A DNA stretch of 64,000 nucleotides from Bubalus kerabau (Eukaryota > Chordata > Mammalia > Artiodactyla > Bovidae): the NCBI RefSeq assembly GCF_029407905.1, contig NC_073630.1, positions 49,625,001 to 49,689,000 of the forward strand, given 5' to 3'. The first letter of the stretch is position 1, and each line of letters starts with the position of its first letter. A model generated the notes under the pieces. That model was not told the DNA's origin and made no database searches. It saw nothing but the letters and a program-made list of their open reading frames with translations. Positions 54,985 to 64,000 of this stretch are shown here, piece after piece. The position numbers and the translations under genes were made by a program.

Positions 54985-55463
54985 GTGTGCTTAGTGGCTC
55001 AGTAGTGTCTGACTTGTTGCGTCATCTTCTTGCTATGCATCTATGCTAACTTGTCCGATTCTTTGTGACCCCATGGACCATAGCCTGCCAGGCTCCTCTG
55101 TCCTTGGAATTCTCCAGGCAAGAATACTGGAGTGGGTTGCCATGGCCTCCTCCAGGGGATCTTCCCGACTCAAACCCACGTCTCTTAGGTCTCCTGCATT
55201 AGCAGGCGGGTTCTTCTTTACCAGGGACTTCCCTGGTAGCTCAGATGGTAAAGCATCTGCCTACAATGTGGGAGACCAGGGTTCGATCCCTGGGTCAGGA
55301 AGATCCCCTGGAGAAGGAAATGGCAACCCACTCCAGTACTCTTGCCTGGAAAATCCCATGGACCAAGGAGCCTGGTAGGCTACAGTCCATGGGATCACAA
55401 AGAGTTGGACACAACTGAGCAACTTCACTTCACTTCTTTACCACTAGTACCACCTGGGAAGCC
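54985..55463 (-). mobile_element. Bov-tA SINE, reversed, with nested Bov-tA
   Basis: The body runs from a disturbed 5' side (two successive Bov-A starts at 54985 and about 55040) to TCTCCTGCATTAGCAGGCGG, resuming after the nested copy with TAGTACCACCTGGGAAGCCC. Confidence 0.9.
55224..55433 (+). mobile_element. nested Bov-tA SINE
   Basis: Starts GGGACTTCCCTGGTAGCTCA and ends AACTGAGCAACTTCACTTCAC. A perfect 10-bp target-site duplication TTCTTTACCA (55214-55223 and 55434-55443) lies in the head of the older Bov-tA. Confidence 0.96.
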
Positions 55464-55479
55464 CCTACTTCTTCCTAGA

Positions 55480-55935
55480 ATTTGTTGTTCAATCACCAAG
55501 TTACGTCTGACTCTTTGAGACCCCATGGACTGCAGCATGCCAGTCTTCCCTGTCCCTCACCATCTCCCGGAGTTTGCCCAAGTTCATGCCATGAATCAGT
55601 GATGCCATCCAACTGTCTCATTCTCTGTTGCTCTCTTCTGCCTTCAGTCTTTCCCAGAGTCAAGGTCTTTTCCAATGAGTTGGCTCTTTGCATCAGGTGG
55701 CCAAAGTATAGGAGCTTCAGCTTCAACATCAGTCCTTCCAGTGACTATTCAGGGTCGATTTCCTAAAGGATTGACTGGTTTGATCTCTCAATAGTCTTCT
55801 CCAGCACCATAGTTCAAAAGCATAAGTTCTTCAGCACTCTGCCTTCCTTCTGGTCCAGCTCTCACATCCATACATGACTACTAGAAAGACCATAGTCTTG
55901 ACTATATGGACCTTTGTTGGCAAAGTGATGAAGAC
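55480..55935 (-). mobile_element. BovB 3' end, decayed
   Basis: Reversed 3' end from TTGTTGTTCAATCACCAAGT through CAAGGTCTTTTCCAATGAGT to TGGACCTTTGTTGGCAAAGT. More deletions and substitutions than the other BovB copies, so older. Confidence 0.92.
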
Positions 55936-56439
55936 AATTTAAATCGGTCCGGTTCTCCCAGTGATTTCCTTCATTCTACCTTCAATTTTAGAGAAACTCC
56001 TGTGCAAGCTGAAATTTTCACGGTAGGTGGCGCTAACACGGAGAGTGCTGGTCCTCCTTATTGAATGATAAATTAGCCAGACACTAATTAACATTTCCTT
56101 CATTGACTCTTCACTCTACCACACATTCATTCTGGTCTAATTGAACCCTGTTAGTAAGTAGGCCCTGAGTGGTTTCACCCCAGGCTATCTCTTCCTCTCC
56201 AGAGTACTATAATGGAAAGAATTCCAGAGTCAGGAAACATGGGATATGAATTTTGGCTTCCCCCTAATCAGCCAAGTCACTTAATCTTTCTAAACCTTAA
56301 GATTTTATCTTTAAAATACAAGAGTTGGACTTGAGTCAGTCCTTGTTTTCCAGGTCTGAAAATCAGTTTAAGGACCACAGCGAGATAGTTTTTCTTCACC
56401 TGTCAATAAATTTTAGGTAAAACTCAAGATTTCAAGAAA
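55936..56439. other. unique sequence with candidate regulatory words
   Basis: 55960-56110 (aaattagccagacactaatt) has TAAT sites next to a CTCF-like motif at 56019. No exon recognised. Confidence 0.35.
56019..56035 (+). promoter_or_regulatory. CTCF-like motif
   Basis: CACGGTAGGTGGCGCTA carries the TAGGTGGCGCT core of the CTCF consensus. One strand-oriented site; occupancy unknown. Confidence 0.4.
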
Positions 56440-56630
56440 AACGCACTTTGACACAAGTGCTGTGGAGAATGTAAACTGGAACAGACTTTCTGGAGGGCAA
56501 TTCAGGAGCATGTAGCAGAAGTCCCAAAAATGTCTGTACCCTTTGTCCACCAATTCCATATCTAGGAATTAATCTTAAATAATTACAGGGCAAAGACAGA
56601 ACTAAAAAGATGTTCAATAAAGCAGGGCAT
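56440..56630 (+). repeat. L1M ORF2 fragment
   Basis: 'gactttctggagggcaattc', 'aaaaatgtctgtaccctttg' and 'caccaattccatatctagga' are the L1 ORF2 3' phrases, diverged. Confidence 0.75.
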
Positions 56631-57110
56631 TTTTGCTTCTCTGGAGGCTTAATGTATCTTTGTTAACTAGTTTCTGAAACTTTATATCATCCTTAGCACT
56701 ACATTACAATACCTTGTAAGACAACAAAGCAAACCACTGCTTAATCACAAAGAGAGGAAGAAGTAGAGTCTAGGGTTTTCCAAGTCACGCAGCGCTCGTA
56801 CCAGGAGCAAGAAATGCCTCAAATACTGCATAAAGACCAAGTTCCCTATGGGCTGGAGGAAAAGGAAGGGGAATTCAGTACATATGCGGGCTTTGATTCT
56901 ATCTCAGAATTGGATCTAGGCTCTTTAGAGCCTTTAAGGAGAGACTAATTTCGAAGCTTCTGCCAATTCTTTGTGCTGCTAAAAATGGAAACCTGAATTG
57001 GTCTGTGGGGGCCAAGGCTTTCTCGAAGGGAAAAAACACTTAATTGGGCTTTTATCCGTGTAAAAGGAGATTCCGTTCTGAACTGGGAAAGCCTAGACAA
57101 GGAGATTCTT
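56631..57110. promoter_or_regulatory. candidate conserved non-coding element
   Basis: 56850-57110 has no repeat signature and carries clustered AT-rich homeobox-type words with GC-rich islands (acttaattgggcttttatcc, ctaatttcgaagcttctgcc). Candidate only. Confidence 0.3.
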
Positions 57111-57714
57111 AAGTTCTGTGCATACCAAAGGAGAAGAGTGGGGAATTGTTCTCATATGAATGGACATGGAGCTTCCCCTTGTGGGGTGGAGGAAAGAGGA
57201 CCCTGGGGCTAGCCACTGGGGATGAAAAACACGGTCGTAATGAGCTCCTCTGTGGAGGTGAGGAGGGAAGACAGCTGTCCTCAGCAACATGTTGGGATTC
57301 TGTGTCAAGGAAGAGTAGCAGTAGGGACTGCATGGCATGGAATATAGCCCAGCATCTTGGGTGTAGTCATGGCCAGCTCTGAGCTTAAGTTTCCCTTCTG
57401 TGCACTGAAATTCCTTCAAATTTTAAGTCGAGCCAGAAAACAATGCCTTGGGGATGAAGGAAGACACTGAGTCTATTTTGAGGTCAGGGACACCAGTCTG
57501 ATGGAAAATAAGTAGCCACCAAGACTATGTCTACAGTCCATAGCGGATTCCTGGGTTTCCTGGAGCCTTATGTGTTGGAAGTTGGAGTTATTTTTTTCAC
57601 TTTTTCTTTTAAAGATGACCCTGGAGATTGTAATAAACTCCAGGACATATGAGTTCTATGTAGTTATTACATTGCAGGGAATGAGACAGGCGGGTCTACA
57701 GGACAGCTGAAACC
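57111..57714. other. unique sequence, nothing recognised
   Basis: A 108-codon minus-strand frame (57093-57419) shows no domain. No repeat recognised. Confidence 0.4.
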
Positions 57715-57985
57715 ATGTAGCAGGATGCCTTTTAACAGGGTTCACCTGTTGTGGGGCCTCGGCCTGACCACAAGCACTTGGCTGCTGGCTGCAGACTAGG
57801 TGATTACAGCATTAGATCATGCTTATAATGGGAAAAAAGGCTTCTCCTCCCCGGCTGACTAATCAGCTTGCCATTTTTATTGCACGATCAGTATCTAGAG
57901 ACAGCGATTCTGAACTCTGTCAGTGTCCCGGGTGTACACGGGCGTGACAGAAAGAATAGCTATATTAGCAAAGAGAACAGGTGGA
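57715..57985. promoter_or_regulatory. candidate conserved non-coding element
   Basis: 'gtgattacagcattagatca', 'ggctgactaatcagcttgcc' and 'ttattgcacgatcagtatct' combine homeodomain, AP-1-like and C/EBP-like words without repeat signature. CpGs are retained (gtgtcccgggtgtacacggg). Confidence 0.4.
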
Positions 57986-58184
57986 GGGATTTGCAAACTT
58001 GCTAAGAAGGTCAAGACAGCGTGGTCCCCAGAGGCACCGGAAAAGGCTGTCGGCTCCCATTAAAACAAAAATAGTTACTAGAATAGAGTTCCCACACACC
58101 AAGTCCTCTACAGGCGCCGTGCTTTTCTTTCTTGTTATTATATTAATGTCAAAAGTATTTCATGCTCATTATCCATCTATATTA

Positions 58185-58925
58185 ATTTCCTAGAGTTGCC
58201 TTACAAATTATTCCGCACTGGGTGGCTTAGAACAGCAGAATATTATTCCCTCACTGTTCTGGAGGTCAGACTGTCAAAATCAGGATATCAGTAGGGTTGT
58301 GGTCCCTCTGGAGATTCTAGGGGAGAATTCTTCCTTACCTCTTCCAGCTCCTGGTGACTCCAAGGAAATTCCTTGGGTCCCTTAGCTTGTAACTGCATCA
58401 TCAAGTCATTGTCTCCATCTTCACAGGGCCTTCTGCTCTTGTCTCCGTATCTCATATGAGGACATTTGTCACTGGATTTAGAGCCCACCTACACAACCCA
58501 GGATGATCACATTTTGACATCTTTTACTTAGTTACATCTGCTGCTGCTGCTGCTGCTAAGTCGCTTCAATCGTGTCTGACTCTGTGCGACCCCATAGACA
58601 GCAGCCCACTAGGCTCCTCTGTCCCTGGGATTCTCCAGGCAAGAACACTGGAGTAGGTTGCCATTTCCTTCTCCAATGCATGAAAGTGAAAAGTGAAAGT
58701 GAAGTCGCTCAGTCGTGCCTGACTCTTAGCGACCCCATGGACTGCAGCCAACCAGGCTCCTCCATCCATGGGATTTTCCAGGCAAGAGTACTGGTGTGGG
58801 TTGCCATTGCCTTCTCCGTTACATCTACACTTAACCTTTTCCAAATAAGGTCACATTCAAAGGCACATTCAAAGGGCTTAAGATGCAGACATAGCTTTCC
58901 CAGGGACCACCATTCAATTCACTAA
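58185..58925 (-). repeat. MLT1-type (ERVL-MaLR) LTR split by Bov-A2
   Basis: 'ttaatttcctagagttgcct', 'actgttctggaggtcagact', 'ctctggagattctaggggag' and, after the SINE, 'ccaaataaggtcacattcaa' are the reversed MLT1 order. No internal viral genes are attached. Confidence 0.82.
58540..58817 (-). mobile_element. Bov-A2 SINE (full dimer) with (TGC)n
   Basis: (CTG)n, TAAGTCGCTTCAATCGTGTC, dimer linker CATGAAAGTGAAAAGTGAAA, ending CCATTGCCTTCTCC. GTTACATCT at 58531-58539 and 58818-58826 is the target-site duplication. Confidence 0.97.
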
Positions 58926-59312
58926 CATTATGTATTTATTTATTTTTATATATCCCCTCCCTCTTTTTTTCATCATTTTATCTATTTGCTGGCTATGCTG
59001 GGTCTTTGTTGCTGTCCAGGCTTTCCTCTAGTTGCAGCGAGCAGGCGGCTGCTCTCTAGTTGCGGTGCATGGGCTTCTCACTGGTGGTTTCTCTTACTGC
59101 AGAGCACTGTCTCTAAGGTGCTCGGGCTGCAGTAGCTGCCACACGTGGGCTCAGTGATTGTGGCTGCCGGGCTATAGAGCACAGACTCAGTAGTTGGTGT
59201 CCCATGAGCTTAGCTGCCCCATGGCATGTGGGATCTTCCCAGATCAGGGATTGAACCCATGTCTGCTTCAGTGACAGGAGGATTCTTTACCACTGAGCCA
59301 CCTAGGAAGTCC
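58926..59312 (-). mobile_element. CHR-type long tRNA-Glu SINE
   Basis: Reversed copy from TATTTATTTATTTTTATA and 'gctgggtctttgttgctgtc' to the head GCCACCTAGGAAGTCC. Perfect 12-bp target-site duplication TCAATTCACTAA (58914-58925 and 59313-59324), placed at the edge of the MLT1 LTR. Confidence 0.93.
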
Positions 59313-59470
59313 TCAATTCACTAAAATTATTAATGAAAGAATTCAAAGGTGGGTCTAAGGAAGGGATAATGTTTAGGAAAACCTTGCCAATGTGTTTTCA
59401 ACTTTCAATGGTCTCCTTCCTCTTCCTACAGCCCTTCCTCAATTTTTGCATCAGGAAAAGGAGGGCAAAT

Positions 59471-59510
59471 ATTAGGTTGGCAAAAAAAGTTTGTTTGGGT
59501 TTTTCCAGAA
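59471..59510 (+). mobile_element. mariner-type terminal fragment
   Basis: TTAGGTTGGCAAAAAAAGTT followed by TGTTTGGGTTTTTCCAG matches the terminal inverted repeat of ruminant mariner elements. Only ~40 bp of one end is visible. Confidence 0.75.
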
Positions 59511-60063
59511 GAGGTTATGGGAGGAGAAAGAAGTAAGGGATCAAAGTAGGACAGAAGGGCAGAAAGGGAAGAGAGAGAGTGTCCTCCCAAATCCCAGGAG
59601 AGCTAAGAAGGGACAAGAAGAGGAAGAAGACCAGAGGACAGACTGGGGCACTGTCTGGACCCCCCATCTTACGGTAGAAACCTAGGTGGACAGGAAGTGA
59701 GAGGAGTCATAAAACCCAGACCAACCGGGAACTCCAAGTGCAAGGGGCCTGCTGCTTACCCCTCAGGGTACAGCTCAAGACAGCTGGAAATCCTCGAAGG
59801 AGCCCTGTGTTTATCGTGGTGCCCATGAGAAAGGTGCCACCCACAGATGGCTGAAAGAAGGCTGACAGAGTGGAGACATGCACAGATGGAGCGGGCATCC
59901 AGTTCCCATGGCTTGGTGCACTGGAGTTTCTGTGCAGCTTCATGGAGGGGACTTGGATGTACAGATAGACCAGAAGATGCCTGGAGACAGTGGGACCAGG
60001 AGGTCTCTGAGTGCAGGAATTTCAATAATGAGTGAACACAGAGGTCCATGGACTTCTGCAGAT

Positions 60064-60106
60064 GGTGGTGGTGGTTTAATCTCTAAGTCATGTCCAACTC
60101 TATTGC
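60064..60106 (-). mobile_element. Bov-tA/Bov-A fragment
   Basis: 'ggtttaatctctaagtcatg' and 'tccaactctattgca' match the reversed SINE end seen at 61400. About 40 bp remain. Confidence 0.6.
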
Positions 60107-60514
60107 AGGAGGAGCCCACAAATCAAGAAATGAGATGATTGAGCTATACCCCAAAAGCCACTTGTGCCAGATGCCCAGGGATGGGATGGGACCCGGAAAG
60201 ATCACCTCCCATCCCATTCCACCTGGATATCGCTTTTGGAAGGAGCCAGGGCAGAGGGAGCTCTCTTTTAAATAAAAGAAGCTGTTACCTTTAACTGTCA
60301 AGATGCAGGACTGTAGACCGGGAAGCAAAGTGGCATGAAAATGCAATCGGATAACAAAGATAATGAACAAAACTAGCTTTGAGTGCATTTGTGTGTGGCA
60401 GGGGTGGGGTGGGGGAGTGGTATACACACCCCACTATGGATGTTTTTCCTTTAAAAGTTGATCATTATCACCCCTTGAGGGAACAAATTTCATTGGTTGA
60501 CTGTGTATCTCTCT

Positions 60515-60670
60515 ATGCTCACAGAAACATACATACACACACAAGCACAGATATGTTTATTTTTTAATGGGAGGTAGATTATGCCCAGCTACTTTTCTTC
60601 TTACTACATCATAGTAATGTGTCAGTCTGTGCACATTAACACACATGCACACACACACATACACACAGCC
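60515..60670. repeat. interrupted (CA)n tracts
   Basis: Two CA-rich runs (acatacatacacacacaagc at 60528 and acacatgcacacacacacat near 60640) separated by ~90 bp. Confidence 0.9.
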
Positions 60671-61390
60671 TCTTTTAATTCCAATCTATAGCACGCAATA
60701 ACCACAAATCATAGCCACAATTTACTGTTTCTCACCACCACTACCCTGCCCATTTTTGGACCATCCTAAACAGTGTTTCAGTAGACATCTACACTCATTT
60801 TTTCATCTAATCCTCGTAAGATTCCTGTGAGATGAAAGTCTCTCTGATACTCACGGCACAGTGACAGGCCTGGTTATGACCTGATGCCAAGGTCCGTGTG
60901 CCTTTCTCTGCATCACATCAAGCTCACAGAAACATCTTTCCTCATGACTGCCCACAGTGTCAGGAAATTCCACCGTCTCGGGTGGATTCGTTTCCTAGGG
61001 CTCCCATAACAAACCGCCACAAACTGGGTGGCTTCAGACAGCAAAATTCATTCTCTCACAGTTCTGGGGCAAGAAGTCTAAAATCAAGGTGTCGGCAGGA
61101 CTACACACCCTCTGAAGGCCCCAGGGCAGAATCCTTCCTTTTCTAGCCTCTGTTGGCTGGCAGCAGTTCTTGGACTTCTGTGGCTTACAGACTCATCATC
61201 CTAACCTCTGCCTCTGTCATCACATGGTCTTCTCCCTGAGTGTAGCTATGTTTGAATGTTCCTCTACTTAGATATACACCAGACATGGGATTAGGGCCCA
61301 CACTAATCCAGTATGACCTAGCCTGATGACATCTGCAAAGACCCTTCTCCAAATAAAGTCACATACGCTAGTTCTGAGCAGACATAAATT

Positions 61391-61603
61391 GTCACTGTCG
61401 TTTAGTCACTAAGTCATGTCTAACTCTTTGCAACCCCATGGACTATAGCCTGCCAGGCTCCTCTGTCCATGGGATTCTCCAGGCAAGATACTGGAGTGGG
61501 TTGCCATGCCCTCCTCCAGGGGATCTTGGTGATTCAGGGAGCAAACCTGTGTCTTCTGCATTGACAGGCAGATTCTTTACCACTAAGCCACCAGGGAAGC
61601 CCT
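61391..61603 (-). mobile_element. Bov-tA SINE
   Basis: GTCACTGTCGTTTAGTCACT to the head CACCAGGGAAGCCCT. Perfect 11-bp target-site duplication AGACATAAATT (61380-61390 and 61604-61614). Confidence 0.96.
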
Positions 61604-61637
61604 AGACATAAATTAGGAGGCTACTATTCAACCCAGT

Positions 61638-61915
61638 CAGAGAAGGCAATGGCACCCCACTCCAGCACTTTTGCCTAGAAAATCCCATGGACGGAGAAGC
61701 CTGGTGGGCTGCAGTCCATGGGGTCGCTAGAGTCAGACGCGACTGAGCGACTTCACTTTCATTTTTCACTTTCATGCATTGGAGAAGGAAATGGCAACCC
61801 ACTCCAGTGTTCTTGCCTGGAGAATCCCAGGGACAGGGAAGCCTGGTGGGCTGGCGTCTATGGGGTCGCACAGAGTCGGACACGACTGAAGCGACTTAGC
61901 AGCAGCAGCAGCAGC
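61638..61915 (+). mobile_element. Bov-A2 SINE (full dimer) with (AGC)n
   Basis: AGAGAAGGCAATGGCACCCC to GCGACTTAGCAGCAGCAGC. Perfect 12-bp target-site duplication ATTCAACCCAGT (61626-61637 and 61916-61927). Close to consensus, so young. Confidence 0.98.
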
Positions 61916-62094
61916 ATTCAACCCAGTACAGCGGTATGGTCCTTTGCTTCAACGTGCAGTTTCTTAAAAACACGTGTTCAAGTTCTAAAGTGCAAATGGC
62001 TGTGTATATGGAGCCCTGCTAACAGGTCTGGTGCCACGTGAATGTGGAAGTCAGGGTAGTGCCATGCTGGGGCTGGATATTAACAGAAATCTCA

Positions 62095-62535
62095 GGATCA
62101 GTCCAGATTCTTCACTCCCTCTCCACTCAGTTCACATTAGTCACCAATCCTGGTGTTGCATCCCCTCTCCTCAGCATCACCAGTTCACTTCCTCTTCTCT
62201 GAATCAGGCCACTGAATGGCTCACCGAAACAGGAGTAACGTCCTCTTAGAGGAAATTCTTTACTTCCCATCCTGCCCTCCTCCAATCTGTTCCCTAACCT
62301 TCAGCCCAAGTGATCTTTCTCAGTTAAAATGAAGTCCACGCAAAGCCTGCTCATGGCCTCCAGGGCACAGTCCAAGGCTGCTGACTGGCACACCAAGTCC
62401 TCTGTGGCCAGCCTCTGCTCTCACCAACCCCCACCCAGTCGTTCTGGCCATTCTCAGAACCCATCATGCCCCCTAACACCTTCTTGCCTTACAGACTCTG
62501 CTCCTACTGTCTGAAAATGCCTTCCTTCCCTTCTT
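62095..62535 (+). repeat. L2 LINE 3' region
   Basis: 'tcagcccaagtgatctttct', 'aaagcctgctcatggcctcc', 'caccttcttgccttacagac' and 'tgtctgaaaatgccttcctt' follow the L2 order. Confidence 0.78.
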
Positions 62536-62539
62536 TACA

Positions 62540-63575
62540 TGGTGTAGTAGGTTGAATAGTGAACCTTAGAAAGATAAGTCCATGCCCTAACTTCTAGGAC
62601 CTAAGAATGTGAGCTTATTGGGAAATGGAGTCTTTGCAGCTATAATTAACCTTAGGATCTCAAGATGACATCATTCTGGATTACCTCGTTGTTATTGTTC
62701 AGTTGCTCAGTCATGCCCGACTCTTTGCGACCCCGTGAATGGCCAGACTTCCCTGTCCTTCACCATCTCCTGGAGTTTGCTCAAACTCATGACTACTGAA
62801 GTCAGAGATGCCATCCAGTCATCTCATCCTCTGTTACCCCCTTCTCCTCCTGACTTCAGTCTTTCCCAGCATCAGGGTCTTTTTCAATGAGTCAGCTGTT
62901 TGCATCAGGTAGCCAAAGTATTGGCGCTTCAGCTTCAGCATCAGTCCTTCCAATGAATATTCAGGGTTGATTTCTTTTAGGATGGACTGGTTTTACCTCC
63001 TTGCTGTCCAAGGGACTCTCAAGAGTATTCTCCAGCATCATAGTTCAAAAGCCTCAACCCTTCAGTGCTCAGCCTTCTTTGTGGTCCAACTCTCACATCC
63101 ATACATGACTACTGGAAAAACCATGGCTTTGACTATATGGACATTTGTTGGCAAGTGATGTCTCTGCTTTTTAATATGCTATCTAGGTTTGTCATAGCTT
63201 TTCTTTCAAGGAACAAGAGTCTCTTAATTTCATGACTGCAGTCACCTTCCATAGGGTGGTCCTGAATTCAATGACGGGTGTCCTTAGAAGAGAAAGGCAG
63301 AGGAAGATTTGACACAGAGACACAGAGGAGAAGGCCAGTGGAAGACAGAGGCAGAGACTGGAGTGATGCAGCCACAGCCAAGGATCGTGTGGAGCCACCA
63401 GGAGCTGGAAGAGGCAGGCGAAGATTCTCCTAGGGCCTCCAGAGGGAGCGAGGCCTGCCCACATCTTAATTTTGGACATCTAGCTTGCGGAACTGAGAGA
63501 GAATAAATTTCTACTTTTGAGCCACCTGGTTTGTGACCATTTTTTACAGCAGCCCTTAGGAAACTGAAACACGCA
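62540..63575 (+). repeat. MLT1-type LTR split by BovB
   Basis: 'taggttgaatagtgaacctt', 'tggagtctttgcagctataa', then after BovB 'gggtgtccttagaagagaaa', 'ctcctagggcctccagaggg', 'gagagaataaatttctactt' and 'agcccttaggaaactgaaac' give forward MLT1 nearly end to end. Confidence 0.87.
62688..63240 (-). mobile_element. BovB 3' end, ~550 bp
   Basis: Reversed end from GTTGTTATTGTTCAGTTGCT to TCTCTTAATTTCATGACTGC. The coding frame is interrupted. It splits the MLT1 LTR. Confidence 0.94.
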
Positions 63576-63613
63576 GGGTCCCCTCGGGGGCTGCTGGGGA
63601 CTGTGCAGGTTGC

Positions 63614-63621
63614 TGACGTCA
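63614..63621. promoter_or_regulatory. full palindromic CRE (TGACGTCA)
   Basis: Perfect CREB/ATF consensus 40 bp past the MLT1 LTR. Candidate only. Confidence 0.3.
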
Positions 63622-63739
63622 CTAGGGTACCGAGGTGAGAGCCTGAGTGGGGACTAAATGCACATACTTGGCCTGCGCAACTGTGAGCCCAGCAAGAGAG
63701 GCCTCTTGTCAGAAGGAGCGCCTTTCTCTTATTCACCCA

Positions 63740-64000
63740 AAAGTGCCTGCAGGGCCAGCAGCCACCCTAACTCCTGGGTGTTCTTCAGAGTTCTGCCCCA
63801 GGTGCTTTCTCCAGGCAGGCCCTCCCTCAGAGCGGCCTGGAGCCTTCACCTGCTCCGGCAGCACCTGATCACAGTTTATCCTGCAGTAGGACAAGCATCT
63901 GTTCCCATTTCTGTGCCTTCCTCTACATCCTGCAAGTGAAGCTGCTCTTATTCTTTCCCCTCCCCTACACCCAGAACATAATAGGTGCTCCAAAGAGATG
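63740..64000 (+). repeat. L2 LINE tail, runs off the window
   Basis: 'tctccaggcaggccctccct' and the terminal 'cagaacataataggtgctcc' match the L2 3' end. Confidence 0.6.

Larger units (their letters stand above)
59511..60984. other. mostly unique sequence
   Basis: Contains a purine-rich patch (59516-59640), a tiny SINE fragment (60064) and CA-rich tracts (60515-60670). Overlapping frames up to 114 codons show no domain. Confidence 0.45.
60985..61930 (-). repeat. MLT1-type LTR split by two SINEs
   Basis: 'gtttcctagggctcccataa', 'tctcacagttctggggcaag', 'gggattagggcccacactaa', 'ccaaataaagtcacatacgc' and the terminal 'attcaacccagt' follow reversed MLT1. Bov-tA (61391) and Bov-A2 (61638) interrupt its end. 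Confidence 0.85.

Noticed and set aside
61602..62041. paired ~100-codon frames on both strands
   Set aside because: They are translations of Bov-A2 and recur at every full-length copy.
1..64000. CRISPR array, prophage, operon or other bacterial system
   Set aside because: Composition, repeats and lack of dense ORFs show vertebrate nuclear DNA; no spaced direct-repeat array is present.

Overview
This window is mammalian nuclear DNA from a ruminant of the family Bovidae, most likely cattle; sheep, goat and buffalo are not excluded. The evidence is the retrotransposon set: about twenty Bov-tA SINEs, Bov-A2 elements, seven 3' ends of the BovB (RTE) LINE, a ruminant L1 tail and longer CHR-type tRNA-Glu SINEs shared by ruminants, whales and hippos. 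Older mammal-wide elements (MIR, L2, L1M, MLT1/MaLR LTRs, MER20, hAT and mariner fragments) lie beneath them. I found no recognisable protein-coding gene, rRNA, functional tRNA or CRISPR array. The only long frame of known origin is the 3' end of the BovB reverse-transcriptase ORF (3956-4549). The window is probably intergenic or lies inside a large intron.

Layout. 1-8.2 kb is a mix of unique AT-rich sequence and old repeats, with a BovB copy at 3.9-4.6 kb. 8.2-9.65 kb is the most unusual segment: a CpG island (about 8325-9095) lies between two arms of an imperfect inverted repeat (8208-8541 against 9170-9653). The right arm was later split by a BovB insertion. The island has a good splice donor on the + strand after base 8991, so it may be the promoter and first exon of a transcript that leaves this window. 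9.65-21.1 kb holds BovB, L2, MIR, LTR and MER20 copies. 21.1-26.6 kb is almost free of ruminant SINEs and has two stretches that look like conserved non-coding elements. 26.6-46.1 kb is dense in repeats and contains a mammalian L1 3' end (29.4-31.05 kb) and many nested insertions with clear target-site duplications. 46.15-52.8 kb has no recognisable ruminant retrotransposon and includes AT-rich, homeobox-site-rich blocks that look conserved. 52.8-64 kb has hAT elements, another BovB, further candidate regulatory blocks (56-58 kb) and three MLT1-type LTRs, each broken by younger ruminant elements.

Function. Nothing here reads as a gene pathway. Any function is probably regulatory: the CpG island, the candidate conserved non-coding blocks, two full palindromic CRE sites (22696 and 63614) and CTCF-like motifs (8912 and 56019). 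Repeat family names come from recognising consensus phrases, not from a database search. Boundaries are therefore approximate, except where a target-site duplication fixes them.
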